Shown: positions 1 to 7,961 of the stretch, piece after piece
Layout: the number at the start of each line of letters is the position of its first letter
How positions within the stretch are numbered: position 1 is the stretch's first letter
Assembly (NCBI GenBank): GCA_041629655.1
Contig: JBFKMV010000067.1
Coordinates: 1 to 21,815 of the forward strand
DNA from: JBFKMV01 sp041629655
Lineage (GTDB): Bacteria; Acidobacteriota; Polarisedimenticolia; Polarisedimenticolales; Polarisedimenticolaceae
Length of the DNA: 21,815 nucleotides
Direction of reading: 5' to 3'
Made by a program: the position numbers and the translations under genes
Notes under the pieces: model-generated
Told to the model about the DNA's origin: nothing
What the model saw: only the letters and a program-made list of their open reading frames with translations
The model's database searches: none

Positions 1-2
1 CG

Positions 3-1139
3 GCGGCCGAGAACAGCACCTACTACTACTCCGGCCAGGTGGTCTGGAACCTCGGCGGCCAGGTGACCCGCGAGCGCAAGCACAAGGTCGACCCGGGCCA
101 GCGCAGCGGGCCGTTGCGCTGGGTCGGCCTCGAAGACCAGTACTTCGCGGCGCTGGTGCTGCCGCGCGAGGCCACGGGCTCGGCGACCATCGAGGTCGAG
201 GAGCTGGTGCGCGTGCCGCTCGCGGCGGACGCCGCGGCGGAGGCGTCGGAGGCCGAGCCCGAGAAGGTCGCCACCGTGGCGGTGGCCGTGCCCGCCGAGG
301 GTGCGCAGCTCTACGTCGGGCCGAAGAAATACACCCTGCTGCGGGGCCTGGGCCACGAGCTGGAGAAGGTGGTCTGGTTCTCCAGCAACGGCTTCCTGGC
401 CGCGGTCTCCAAGTTCCTGTTCCTGTGCCTGTTGTGGGTCTACGACCACACGATCGCCAACTACGGGATGGCGATCATCCTGACCACGATCGTGCTGCGC
501 CTGCTGCTGTTTCCGCTGAACCAGTACTCGATGGTCAGCATCAAGAAGAGTCAGGCCCAGATGCAGCGGCTCCAGCCCAAGGTCCAGGCGATCAAGAACC
601 GCTACAAGAAGAGCAAGGACGCCGAGAGCCGCCGCAAGATGAACGAAGAGACGATGGCGCTCTACAAGAAGGAGGGCGTCAACCCGATGGGCGGGCTCAC
701 GGGGTGCCTGCCGATGCTGATGCAGTTCCCGATCCTGATCGGGTTCTACAACATGCTGACCGTCGCGGTGGAGCTGCGCGGCGCCCCGTTCTTCGGCTGG
801 ATCCAGGACCTGTCGGAGAAGGACCCGTTCTGGATCACGCCCCTGTTGATGGGCGTGACGATGTTCCTGCAGCAGAAGATGGCGATGACCAAGGTCACCG
901 ACCCGACGCAGCTCCAGCAGCAGCGGATCATGATGTTCATGCCGTTGTTCTTCACCTGGATCTGCATCAACATGCCGAGCGGCCTGGTGCTGTACTGGTT
1001 CGTGAACAACCTGCTCGGTATCGGCCAGCAGTGGTTGGTCAACAAGCGGGCCGACCAGCTGGTACCCCAGCCCGAACCGGAGAAGGCACATGGCAGGCGA
1101 AAGAGAGTTCGAAGGAGCGACGCTGCAGGAGGCTCTTGA
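3..1139 (+). CDS. yidC: Membrane protein insertase YidC (3' part; gene begins upstream of the window)
   Basis: Inner-membrane insertase that works with SecYEG or alone to insert and fold membrane proteins, including Fo subunits of ATP synthase. The frame is open from base 3, so the N-terminal signal anchor and most of the periplasmic beta domain lie outside the window. The visible part starts in the beta domain and reaches the five-helix insertase core from about position 400. The first core helix carries the conserved arginine of the hydrophilic groove (TIVLRLLLFPL, about 485-520). It is followed by the charged cytoplasmic coiled-coil hairpin (KKSQAQMQRLQPK and on) and the NPMGG...PMLMQFPI segment typical of YidC/Oxa1. 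The C-terminus is a basic tail (GRRKRVRR). The last 50 nt overlap the jag start in another frame. The large periplasmic domain indicates a Gram-negative host. Identity is secure. Confidence 0.97.
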   Translation, partial: AAENSTYYYSGQVVWNLGGQVTRERKHKVDPGQRSGPLRWVGLEDQYFAALVLPREATGSATIEVEELVRVPLAADAAAEASEAEPEKVATVAVAVPAEGAQLYVGPKKYTLLRGLGHELEKVVWFSSNGFLAAVSKFLFLCLLWVYDHTIANYGMAIILTTIVLRLLLFPLNQYSMVSIKKSQAQMQRLQPKVQAIKNRYKKSKDAESRRKMNEETMALYKKEGVNPMGGLTGCLPMLMQFPILIGFYNMLTVAVELRGAPFFGWIQDLSEKDPFWITPLLMGVTMFLQQKMAMTKVTDPTQLQQQRIMMFMPLFFTWICINMPSGLVLYWFVNNLLGIGQQWLVNKRADQLVPQPEPEKAHGRRKRVRRSDAAGGS

Positions 1140-2010
1140 CCGGGCCGCCGCGGCCCTGGGCATCCCCGAGCCGAAACTGCACTACCGGATCCTCGACACC
1201 GGGCGACGGGGGCTGTTCGGCCTCGGCGCCAAGGCGGTGCGCATCGCGATCGTGCCGCCGGAGCCCGGGGAGCGCGAGGCGGCGCGCCCGGCGCCGGCGG
1301 CGCCCGCCGAGCCCCGCGAGCAACCGGCCCCGCCCGAGCGGCGGCAGCCCGCCCAGGAGCGCCCGGCGCGGGAACGCCGCGGTCGACGGCGCGGACGCCG
1401 TTCCGAAGGGGCCCAGCGGTCCCGGTCGCGACGCCCGGACGGCCAGGCGCGCGCGGACCAGAAGCGGGGGGGCGGCGAACCGGGTGCCGCCAAGCCCCGG
1501 AAACGGTCCCGCTCGGGCCCGCGGGAGCGCGGCGCGCGGCCCCGGAATTCCGCCCCGCCGCCCCAGGAGCAGGTCGACGAGCTGGTGGCGTCGGTGGAGC
1601 GGATGTTCGAGCTGATGTCGCTCGAGCTGGGCGTGGAGGCGCACGGCAGCGAGGCCGGCGTGCGGATCGAGCTGTCGGGCAACGACCACGAGATGCTGGT
1701 CCAGAAGGACGCCGAGTTCCTGTCGGCGCTGCAGTTCCTGCTCAACCGGATGGCACGGCGCGCCTGGCCCGAGGTCGGGCGGATCCAGCTCTCGTGCGAC
1801 GGCTACCGCACCCGGCGCGACCAGGAGATCATCGAGCTGGCCAAGGAGGTGGCCGGCCAGGTCGCCAGCACCGGGGAGGCCCGGCAGCTCCAGCCCCTGA
1901 ACCCCTACGAGCGGCGCCTCGTGCACCTGACCGTGCGCGAGTTCGACGACCTGACGTCGCGCTCCGAGGGCGACGGGTTCCTGAAGCAGATCCGCATCGC
2001 TCCGCGCTAG
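1090..2010 (+). CDS. jag: Jag/KhpB-type RNA-binding protein (Jag-N, KH and R3H domains)
   Basis: Cytoplasmic RNA-binding protein, 306 aa. In Firmicutes, KhpB/Jag pairs with KhpA and affects cell elongation; its role in Gram-negative lineages is less well studied. Residues 1-52 match the Jag-N domain (MAGEREFEGATLQEAL, then GRRGLFGLG). Residues about 55-157 form a long linker rich in Arg, Pro, Gly and Ala that is probably disordered. A KH domain follows at about 158-235, then an R3H domain at about 237-303 whose ERRLVH carries the Arg...His signature. I chose ATG 1090 because Jag-N normally starts right there and because AGAAGG lies 5 nt upstream. This start puts 50 nt inside the yidC end, implying translational coupling. 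Gene order yidC-jag-mnmE supports the call. Confidence 0.93.
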   Translation: MAGEREFEGATLQEALDRAAAALGIPEPKLHYRILDTGRRGLFGLGAKAVRIAIVPPEPGEREAARPAPAAPAEPREQPAPPERRQPAQERPARERRGRRRGRRSEGAQRSRSRRPDGQARADQKRGGGEPGAAKPRKRSRSGPRERGARPRNSAPPPQEQVDELVASVERMFELMSLELGVEAHGSEAGVRIELSGNDHEMLVQKDAEFLSALQFLLNRMARRAWPEVGRIQLSCDGYRTRRDQEIIELAKEVAGQVASTGEARQLQPLNPYERRLVHLTVREFDDLTSRSEGDGFLKQIRIAPR

Positions 2011-2039
2011 CATCCGGGCGAAACGGGCCCCGCGACACC

Positions 2040-3410
2040 ATGCACGATCCGGGCGTCACCATCGTCGCCGTGGCCACGCCGCCGGGGCGCGGCGGGGTGG
2101 GGTGCGTCCGGATCAGCGGCCCGCGGGCCGAGGCCGTGGGGTCGCGATTGTTCCGGCCCGCCGGCCGTCAGGCGGGTCGCAGGGGCGAGTCGCCGGCGTT
2201 CGGTCGCTTCCTCGGGCGTGACGGCCGGCCCGTCGACCACGGCTACCGGGTTACGTTCGACCCGGGGCACTCGTTCACCGGGGAGCCGACCGTGGAGCTG
2301 TGGCCCCACGGCAGCCCGGCGGTGCTGGCCGAGCTCGTCGAGGCGGCGGTCGGCGCCGGGGCCGAGCCCGCCGGTCCGGGGGAGTTCACCTACCGCGCGC
2401 TGCGCAACGGCCGCATCGACCTGGCGCGGGCCGAGGCGGTGCGCGACCTCGTGGCCGCCCGCACGCTGTACCAGGCCCGGGTCGCGTTCGCCCAGGCCGA
2501 GGGCGCGCTGTCGCAGCGCCTGGCCCCGCTCCGCGGCGCGCTGGCCGAGCTGATCGCGCGGGGCGAGGCCGCCGTGGAGTTCGTCGACGAGTCCGAGACG
2601 CATCTCACCCGCGCGCAGCTCGAGCGGGGCATCGGCGACGTGGGCCGCGAGTGCCAGCGGATGCTCGGCGAGTACCGCACCGGCCGGCTGGTGCGCGAAG
2701 GAGCGGCCCTGGTGGTGACCGGGCTGCCCAACGCCGGGAAGTCGTCGCTGTTCAACCGGCTCCTGGCGCGGGACCGCGCGATCGTGACCGAGGTGCCCGG
2801 GACCACGCGCGACACGCTGGAGGAGACGCTGGACCTGGGAGGCATTCCGGTCCGCCTGGTGGATACGGCCGGCCTGCGCGAGGGGGTCGATCCCGTGGAG
2901 ACCGAGGGCGTGCGGCGCGCCGAGCGGGCGCGGGGCGAGGCCGATCTGGTGCTGCTGGTGCTGGACGGCGCGCGCCCGCTGGACCCGGCCGAGCGGGCCG
3001 CGCTGAGCCGCCTGGACGATGCCGCCGAAGCCGGGCGCACGGTGGTGGTGGTGAACAAGGTCGACCTGGACGGGGTCGCGGAGCGGCCGCTGCCCCGCGA
3101 CGGCGCGCGGCGCGTCTCCGCGCTGACCGGCGAGGGGGTGGCCGGGTTGCGGGAGGCGCTGCGCTCCCGCCTGGTCGGCGCGGGCCCGGTGGAGGACCCG
3201 ATCCTCACCGACGCCCGCCACGCGCGGGCCCTCGAGCAGGCCGCCGCGGGCCTGGAGCGGGCCGCCGCGGCCACGGGCTCGGGGCTCACCGAAGAGCTCG
3301 TGCTGGAGGACCTCCGGCTGGCGATGCGGCACCTGGGGGAGATCACCGGCGAGTTCGGCAACGAGGACCTCTACGAGCTGATCTTCTCGACCTTCTGCAT
3401 CGGGAAGTGA
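2040..3410 (+). CDS. mnmE: tRNA uridine-5-carboxymethylaminomethyl modification GTPase MnmE
   Basis: GTPase that, in complex with MnmG, adds the aminomethyl-type group to C5 of the wobble uridine (U34) of certain tRNAs, using methylene-tetrahydrofolate. The protein is 456 aa, the normal family length. The N-terminal folate-binding domain begins TIVAVATPPGRGG. The GTPase domain is inserted in the helical domain: G1 GLPNAGKSS at residues 228-236, a G2-region threonine in PGTTRD, G3 DTAGL at 275-279 and G4 NKVD at 339-342. The C-terminus is the hallmark CxGK sequence (FCIGK, Cys453), whose cysteine is needed for modification. ATG 2040 is used because the protein aligns from there. No clear ribosome binding site is visible in the 29-nt gap after jag, so coupling or an A-rich leader may be used. 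Confidence 0.97.
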   Translation: MHDPGVTIVAVATPPGRGGVGCVRISGPRAEAVGSRLFRPAGRQAGRRGESPAFGRFLGRDGRPVDHGYRVTFDPGHSFTGEPTVELWPHGSPAVLAELVEAAVGAGAEPAGPGEFTYRALRNGRIDLARAEAVRDLVAARTLYQARVAFAQAEGALSQRLAPLRGALAELIARGEAAVEFVDESETHLTRAQLERGIGDVGRECQRMLGEYRTGRLVREGAALVVTGLPNAGKSSLFNRLLARDRAIVTEVPGTTRDTLEETLDLGGIPVRLVDTAGLREGVDPVETEGVRRAERARGEADLVLLVLDGARPLDPAERAALSRLDDAAEAGRTVVVVNKVDLDGVAERPLPRDGARRVSALTGEGVAGLREALRSRLVGAGPVEDPILTDARHARALEQAAAGLERAAAATGSGLTEELVLEDLRLAMRHLGEITGEFGNEDLYELIFSTFCIGK

Positions 3411-3417
3411 GCCCGCC

Positions 3418-3446
3418 GTGACGGCGCGGCCCGGGCGCACTAACCT
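3418..3446 (+). promoter_or_regulatory. Possible weak sigma70-type promoter in the mnmE-mnmG gap
   Basis: GTGACG at 3418-3423 and TAACCT at 3441-3446 are separated by exactly 17 nt, just upstream of the mnmG ATG at 3468. Both hexamers deviate from consensus and the gap is only 57 nt, so the match could be chance. If real, it would give mnmG and rsmG an internal promoter with a leader of about 15 nt. Confidence 0.22.
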
Positions 3447-3467
3447 GTCTGCCCCGAGAGCCACGGT

Positions 3468-5354
3468 ATGAGCGAACCGCACACCTACGACGTCGCCGTG
3501 ATCGGCGCCGGCCACGCCGGTTGCGAGGCCGCGCTGGCCGCGGCACGCATCGGCTGCGCGACCGCGCTGATCACGCTCCGGACCGACGCCGTGGCCCGCA
3601 TGTCGTGCAACCCCGCCATCGGCGGCCTGGCCAAGGGTCACCTGGTCCGCGAGATCGATGCCCTCGGCGGCGCCATGGGACGCCTGGCCGACGCCTGCGG
3701 GATCCAGTTCCGCCTGCTCAACCGGAGCCGCGGGCCCGCGGTGCGCGGGCCCCGGGCCCAGCAGGACAAGCAGCGTTACCACGAGGCGATGCTGGCCGAG
3801 GTGCGGGGCACCCCGAACCTGACCCTGGTCGAGGGCGAGGCGGCGAGGCTGGTCGTCGAGGACTCGCGGATCACCGGGGTCGAGTTGGCCGCGGGAACGA
3901 CGATCGCGGCCGGCCGCGTCGTGATGACCACGGGCACCTTCCTGCGCGGGCTGCTGCACGTGGGCCTCGACGCCACCCCCGGCGGCCGGGCCGGCGAGCC
4001 TCCGTCCAACGCCCTGTCCGGCGCCCTGGCCGCGCTGGGCTTCCGCATCGGCCGCTTCAAGACCGGCACGCCGCCGCGGCTGGCGCGCGACAGCGTGGAC
4101 CTGTCGCGCTTCGAGGAGCAACCGGGCGACACCGAGCCGGTGTTCTTCTCGGACATCACCGGCGCGCCGCGGCTGCCCCAGGTTCCCTGCCACATCGCGG
4201 CGACCAACGCCCGGGTGCACGAGCTGATCGTGGCCAACCTCGACCGCTCGCCGATGTTCACCGGCAGGATCACCTCGACCGGCCCGCGCTACTGCCCGTC
4301 GATCGAGGACAAGGTGCACCGCTTCGCCGACCGCGACGGGCACACGCTGTACATCGAGCCCGAGGGGCTGGACAGCGACCTGCTGTACCTCAACGGGTTC
4401 TCGACCTCGCTGCCGCCGGAGGTGCAGCTCGAGATGGTGCGCGCCGTGCGGGGGCTCGAGGACGCCGAGATGGTGCGGCCGGGCTACGCCGTCGAGTACG
4501 ACTACGTGGACCCGACCGAGCTGCGGCCGACGCTCGAGACCCGGCGGGTCGCGGGTCTGTACCTGGCCGGGCAGATCAACGGCACCACCGGCTACGAGGA
4601 GGCGGCGGGGCTCGGGCTGATGGCCGGGATCAACGCCGCGCTGGCCGCACGCGGCGAGCCGCCGCTGGTGCTGGAGCGCCGGGAGGCCTACCTCGGCGTG
4701 ATGATCGACGATCTGGTGACTCGCGGCACCTCGGAGCCGTATCGGCTGTTCACCTCGCGCGCCGAGTACCGGCTGCTGCTGGGGGTCGACACGGCGAGCC
4801 GGCGGCTGGGGCCCCACGGGCGGCGGACCGGGCTGCTGGACGCCGGGCGCGCCCGCGAGGCGGCCGAGCGCTGGGAGCGGATCGACGGCGCGGTGGGGCG
4901 GCTGGAGGCCGAGCGCTGGACGCCCAGCATCGAGACGCGACAGCGGCTGGCCAGCGTCGGGATCACGCTCGAGATGCCGGCCTCGACGGCCGACCTGCTG
5001 CGCCGGCCCGAGGTGGACGCCGAGCGCCTGGCAGCGCTCAGCGACACCCTGGCGGCGCTGGCGCCACGGGAGCGCCGGCTGGTGGCCGAGACGGTCCGCT
5101 ACGCCGGCTACGTGGACCGCCAGCGGCGCACCGCCGAACGGGTCGCCCGCGCCGGCGCGCTGCGGATTCCCGACGGCTTCGTGTTCCGCGGCCTGGCCGG
5201 GCTGTCCCACGAGCTGGTGGAGAAGCTGGAGCGGGTCCGGCCGGAGAGCCTGGGCCGCGCGTCGAGAATCGACGGGATGACGCCCGCGGCGCTGGCGTTG
5301 CTGGCCGTGCACCTGGAGCGTCGCCCGCGCGCCGCGGGTCCGGCGCCCGCCTGA
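3468..5354 (+). CDS. mnmG: tRNA uridine-5-carboxymethylaminomethyl modification enzyme MnmG (FAD)
   Basis: FAD-dependent partner of MnmE in U34 tRNA modification (old name GidA). The protein is 628 aa, as expected. The Rossmann FAD motif GAGHAG lies at residues 13-18. The signature MSCNPAIGGLAKGH follows at about 45-58, then the conserved RGPRAQQDK. GPRYCPSIEDK (about 272) holds the second conserved cysteine, and the C-terminal FAD motif includes LAGQINGTTGYEEAA. The C-terminal helical domain, which binds MnmE and tRNA, is complete. ATG 3468 is preceded by a weak GAGAG. The gene lies directly after mnmE and before rsmG, the classic order. Nothing looks truncated or altered. Confidence 0.97.
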   Translation: MSEPHTYDVAVIGAGHAGCEAALAAARIGCATALITLRTDAVARMSCNPAIGGLAKGHLVREIDALGGAMGRLADACGIQFRLLNRSRGPAVRGPRAQQDKQRYHEAMLAEVRGTPNLTLVEGEAARLVVEDSRITGVELAAGTTIAAGRVVMTTGTFLRGLLHVGLDATPGGRAGEPPSNALSGALAALGFRIGRFKTGTPPRLARDSVDLSRFEEQPGDTEPVFFSDITGAPRLPQVPCHIAATNARVHELIVANLDRSPMFTGRITSTGPRYCPSIEDKVHRFADRDGHTLYIEPEGLDSDLLYLNGFSTSLPPEVQLEMVRAVRGLEDAEMVRPGYAVEYDYVDPTELRPTLETRRVAGLYLAGQINGTTGYEEAAGLGLMAGINAALAARGEPPLVLERREAYLGVMIDDLVTRGTSEPYRLFTSRAEYRLLLGVDTASRRLGPHGRRTGLLDAGRAREAAERWERIDGAVGRLEAERWTPSIETRQRLASVGITLEMPASTADLLRRPEVDAERLAALSDTLAALAPRERRLVAETVRYAGYVDRQRRTAERVARAGALRIPDGFVFRGLAGLSHELVEKLERVRPESLGRASRIDGMTPAALALLAVHLERRPRAAGPAPA

Positions 5355-5365
5355 TCCCGCCGCCG

Positions 5366-6034
5366 GTGCACCGGTTGAGCTTCGACTTCGAGACCGCGAT
5401 CGGAGAGCGCGCCGCGCAGAGCGGCATCGAGCTCTCCCCCGGCGCCGCCGCCGGCCTCGCGGCGCACGCCCGCGCCGTGCTGCAGCGCAACCACGTGCTG
5501 CACCTGACCTCGATCACCGAGCCCGCGGAGTTCGTCGAGCGCCACCTCGGCGAGTCCTTCGAGGGGGCGGCGCTGCTGCCACCGGACGCCCGCGGCACGC
5601 TGGTCGACCTGGGCAGCGGCAACGGCTACCCGGGCCTGCCCGTCGCCGCGGCGCGACCCGGCCTGGCGCCGGTGCTGGTCGAGGCGTCGCACAAGAAGGC
5701 GGCGTTCCTCCGGGACTTGTCGTCGATCGAGGGCCTGCCGGCGGGGTCCGTGCTCGAAGCGCAGCTCCAGCGGGCGTCGGACCTGCTCGAACGGCTCGAC
5801 GGCCGCGTGAGCGTCCTGGTCACCCGGGCGATGGGCAACTGGGAGCGGCTGCTGCCGCGGCTGGCTCCCGCCCTGGAGCACGACGCCCGCGTGCTGCTGT
5901 GGGCCGGGGAGACCGTCTCGGCGGTAGCCCGCCGCGCGGCCTGGCGCCGGCTCGAGCCGGTGCGGCGGCAGCCGCTGCCGGGCCGCGAGCGCTCCTGGAT
6001 CTGGGAGTTCCGGCCGGCCACCCACCCGGGCTAG
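5366..6034 (+). CDS. rsmG: 16S rRNA (guanine-N7) methyltransferase RsmG
   Basis: SAM-dependent methyltransferase acting on N7 of G527 (E. coli numbering) in 16S rRNA; its loss gives low-level streptomycin resistance in several species. The protein is 222 aa from GTG 5366. The SAM-binding motif LVDLGSGNGYPGLP is at about residues 79-92, followed by VEASHKKAAFLRDL (motif II and the helix after it). LVTRAMGNWERLLP matches the family's TARAV region. The open frame extends far upstream, but only as a shadow inside mnmG. GTG 5366, 11 nt after the mnmG stop, is the first sensible start; TTG 5375 is the alternative. No strong ribosome binding site is visible, so the start is less certain than the gene. 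It ends 9 nt before the converging nitroreductase gene. Confidence 0.93.
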   Translation: MHRLSFDFETAIGERAAQSGIELSPGAAAGLAAHARAVLQRNHVLHLTSITEPAEFVERHLGESFEGAALLPPDARGTLVDLGSGNGYPGLPVAAARPGLAPVLVEASHKKAAFLRDLSSIEGLPAGSVLEAQLQRASDLLERLDGRVSVLVTRAMGNWERLLPRLAPALEHDARVLLWAGETVSAVARRAAWRRLEPVRRQPLPGRERSWIWEFRPATHPG

Positions 6035-6043
6035 GCGCCGACC

Positions 6044-6649
6044 CTAACCGCCTCCGTTCGCCCACGACTGCCCCCAGGTCCCCGAGTACGTGAACTCGGC
6101 GACCGGCTTGCGGGAACGCGGCTTCAGCTCGCGCTCCTTGAGCGCGTCGGGGAGGATCTCGGGATCGGCGCGGTAGCCGATCGCGATCCCGGTCACGGCC
6201 TCGTAGCCCTCGGGGATGCGGTACGTGTCGCGGGCCTTGTCGCGATCGATGCCCGCCATCTGGTGCAGGTACAGGCCGCGCGCCGTCGCCTCGAGCGACA
6301 GGTTGCCCACCGCCAGCCCGATGTCGTGCCAGGCGTGGCGGTTCGGTTTGTCGTTGTGCTCGAAGGTCAGGCGCGCCACGGTCAGCATCAACACGGGCGC
6401 GCGGCGGGCCCAGGCGCGGTTGCTTTCGACCAGGCAGCCGGCCATACGCTCTAGCTCCTCGGGTTCGTCCCGCGTGGCAATCAGGAACGACCACGGCTGC
6501 GCGTTGAAGCACGACGGGGCCCAGCGCGCCGCCTCCAGCAGCGACAGCAGGGTCTCGCGGGGCACGGGCCGCTCCCGCATCGCCCGCGGGCTCCAGCGTT
6601 TGGCGATCAGCTCCTGGACGGGATGCTCGGTCTTGGCAGTCTTGTCCAT
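6044..6649 (-). CDS. Nitroreductase-family FMN oxidoreductase
   Basis: Predicted cytoplasmic FMN-dependent NAD(P)H oxidoreductase, 201 aa. The substrate cannot be read from the sequence; relatives reduce nitroaromatics, quinones or flavins. The N-terminal FMN-phosphate contact RWSPRAM is at about residues 18-24. APSCFNAQPWSFLIA (about 45-59) is the standard nitroreductase fold signature. DIGLAVGNLSLEATARGL is the dimer/FMN helix, followed by the conserved Ala-Ile-Gly-Tyr strand. ATG 6649 has GAGGAGAG about 9 nt upstream. It is the last gene of the minus-strand operon doxX-pirin-nitroreductase; the pirin stop is 22 nt upstream. It converges on rsmG with only 9 nt between stops and no visible terminator. 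Context suggests electrophile or quinone stress detoxification under MarR control (inference). Confidence 0.9.
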   Translation of the reverse strand: MDKTAKTEHPVQELIAKRWSPRAMRERPVPRETLLSLLEAARWAPSCFNAQPWSFLIATRDEPEELERMAGCLVESNRAWARRAPVLMLTVARLTFEHNDKPNRHAWHDIGLAVGNLSLEATARGLYLHQMAGIDRDKARDTYRIPEGYEAVTGIAIGYRADPEILPDALKERELKPRSRKPVAEFTYSGTWGQSWANGGG

Positions 6650-6671
6650 CGGTTCGGTCTCTCCTCGTCGT

Positions 6672-7376
6672 TCAGGCCAGGTCGAACAGCAGGACCTCGC
6701 CGCCCTGGTCGCCCCCGCCGGTTAATTCCACCGCCGGCTCGTCGCTGATCGCGGCGCCGTCCCCCTCGCCGAGCACGCGCTCGCCGAGCCCGACGGCACC
6801 CCGCACCACCTGCACCCAGGCGTGCCGGCCGGGGGCCAGCGGCAGCCTCGCCCGGTCCCCCGCCGCAAGCAGGCCCGCGTACACCGCCACGTCCTGGTGG
6901 ATGGTCAACGAGCCGTCGCGACCATCGCGCGAGGCGACCAGCCGCAGCTTGCCGCGCCGCCCGGCCTGCTCGAAGTGCTTCTGCTCGTAGCCGGGCTCGA
7001 GGCCGCGGCGTTCCGGCAGCAGCCAGATCTGCAGCAGCCGCGTCCACTCCTCCGGCGAGGGGTTGAACTCGCTGTGCGCGATCCCGCTGCCGGCGGTCAT
7101 CCGTTGCACGTCGCCGGGACGGATCACCGATCCGCCGCCCGAGCTGTCGCGATGCTCGAGCGCGCCTTCCACGACGTAGGTCAGGATCTCCATGTCGCGG
7201 TGCGGGTGCGTCGGGAAGCCGGCCGCCGGGGCGACCTTGTCGTCGTTCAGCACGCGCAACGAGCGGAACCCCATGTTGCGCGGGTCGTGGTAACCGGCGA
7301 ACGAGAACGTGTGGTAGGTGTCGAGCCACCCGTGGTTGGCGTGTCCACGCTCTTCGGATCGTCGAATCCGGATCAT
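6672..7376 (-). CDS. Pirin family protein (YhhW-like bicupin)
   Basis: Bicupin of 234 aa, close in length and layout to E. coli YhhW, which has quercetin 2,3-dioxygenase activity in vitro. The physiological substrate of this branch is generally unknown. The N-terminal cupin holds the full metal site: His57 and His59 in THPHRDMEILTYV, His101 and Glu103 in GIAHSEF. A metal-dependent activity is therefore plausible. The second cupin (about 150-230) lacks an obvious metal triad, as in YhhW. ATG 7376 has a strong GGGGGAGG 8 nt upstream. The gene sits 17 nt after the doxX stop. Pirin next to DoxX and MarR is a recurring arrangement in redox- or quinone-responsive operons (general knowledge). Confidence 0.92.
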   Translation of the reverse strand: MIRIRRSEERGHANHGWLDTYHTFSFAGYHDPRNMGFRSLRVLNDDKVAPAAGFPTHPHRDMEILTYVVEGALEHRDSSGGGSVIRPGDVQRMTAGSGIAHSEFNPSPEEWTRLLQIWLLPERRGLEPGYEQKHFEQAGRRGKLRLVASRDGRDGSLTIHQDVAVYAGLLAAGDRARLPLAPGRHAWVQVVRGAVGLGERVLGEGDGAAISDEPAVELTGGGDQGGEVLLFDLA

Positions 7377-7393
7377 GGTTCAACCTCCCCCGG

Positions 7394-7846
7394 TCAGCCC
7401 TGGAAACGGGCGGCCAGGATGCGGTCCAGGGACAGCTTACCGCCGCCCCGGATCGACAGCAGGACGGCCAGGCCGACGGCGAGAATGTGGAACTCGAACC
7501 CCTCGCCGGCCTGGTTGCCGTACCAGTTCATGAAGAAGCCGTTGTCCAGGTGGACCAGGACCGCGGCCACGGCCATCGTCACGCCGGTCCCCAGCGCGGC
7601 GGCCCGGGTCGCCAGGCCGGCGAGCAACGCCAGGGCGCCGACGGACTCCACCGCGATCGCCAGCAGCGCCAACAGCGACGGGATACCGAGGTTTTCGGTG
7701 AAGAACTGCATCGTGCCGGAGAACCCGGTGCCCCCGAACCAGCCGAGTGTCTTCTGTAGCCCGTGGGGCAGGATCACGATCCCCAGCGCCAGGCGGGCCA
7801 CCAGGGGGGTCGGGTCGTCGGACGTGGCGAGCAGGTATCTGAGCAT
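7394..7846 (-). CDS. DoxX family membrane protein
   Basis: Small inner-membrane protein of 150 aa with four predicted helices: about 16-32 (LVARLALGIVILPHGLQK), 58-75, 80-100 and 123-138. The ARLALGIVILPHGLQK...FGGTGFSGTMQFF segment matches the DoxX/YphA family. Known members act in quinone-linked electron transfer (thiosulfate:quinone oxidoreductase in Acidianus) or oxidative-stress complexes, but most are uncharacterised. The open frame continues upstream to 7978, which would run through the promoter and operator. ATG 7846 is chosen because GGAGG lies about 8 nt upstream and the family begins there. It is the first gene of the minus-strand operon and has a near-consensus promoter at 7880-7908. 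Confidence 0.9.
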   Translation of the reverse strand: MLRYLLATSDDPTPLVARLALGIVILPHGLQKTLGWFGGTGFSGTMQFFTENLGIPSLLALLAIAVESVGALALLAGLATRAAALGTGVTMAVAAVLVHLDNGFFMNWYGNQAGEGFEFHILAVGLAVLLSIRGGGKLSLDRILAARFQG

Positions 7847-7879
7847 CGTTTTTCCCTCCGTGCTCTGGACTCGCCATGG

Positions 7880-7908
7880 GTTATAATACGTGAGCGCTAG
7901 AGTGTCAA
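7880..7908 (-). promoter_or_regulatory. Sigma70-type promoter of the doxX-pirin-nitroreductase operon
   Basis: Read on the minus strand: TTGACA (complement of 7903-7908), a 17-nt spacer, then TATAAC (complement of 7880-7885). The -35 is perfect and the -10 has five of six consensus bases with ideal spacing. This is strikingly strong against the surrounding GC-rich sequence. It lies 34 nt upstream of the doxX start. Confidence 0.8.
7882..7887 (+). promoter_or_regulatory. Consensus -10 box for divergent marR transcription
   Basis: A perfect TATAAT on the plus strand overlaps the -10 of the divergent doxX promoter. The matching -35 (around 7860-7865, CGTGCT) is poor, so this promoter may be weak or activator-assisted. 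Transcription would begin near 7894, giving a marR leader of about 68 nt. RNA polymerases on the two strands could not bind at the same time. Confidence 0.5.
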
Positions 7909-7927
7909 GCGCAGAACTATCTAGCGC
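7894..7927. promoter_or_regulatory. Inverted repeat, candidate MarR operator
   Basis: GCGCTAGA at 7894-7901 is mirrored by TCTAGCGC at 7920-7927 with 18 nt between. The repeat flanks the -35 of the doxX promoter (7903-7908) and the expected marR transcription start. A MarR dimer bound here would block both genes, the usual mode of this family. That the adjacent MarR binds it is inference from position and symmetry. Confidence 0.5.
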
Positions 7928-7961
7928 CAAACAACTGGCCGACCGGGGAACGGGGGAGCCG

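Noticed and set aside
2007..5312. 1101-codon open frame on the minus strand
   Set aside because: It lies antisense to mnmE and mnmG, which have full family motifs; the peptide is low-complexity and results from GC-rich third positions.
7890..7961. Upstream start for marR
   Set aside because: It would place codons across the candidate operator and transcription start; ATG 7962 has a far better ribosome binding site and gives the family length.
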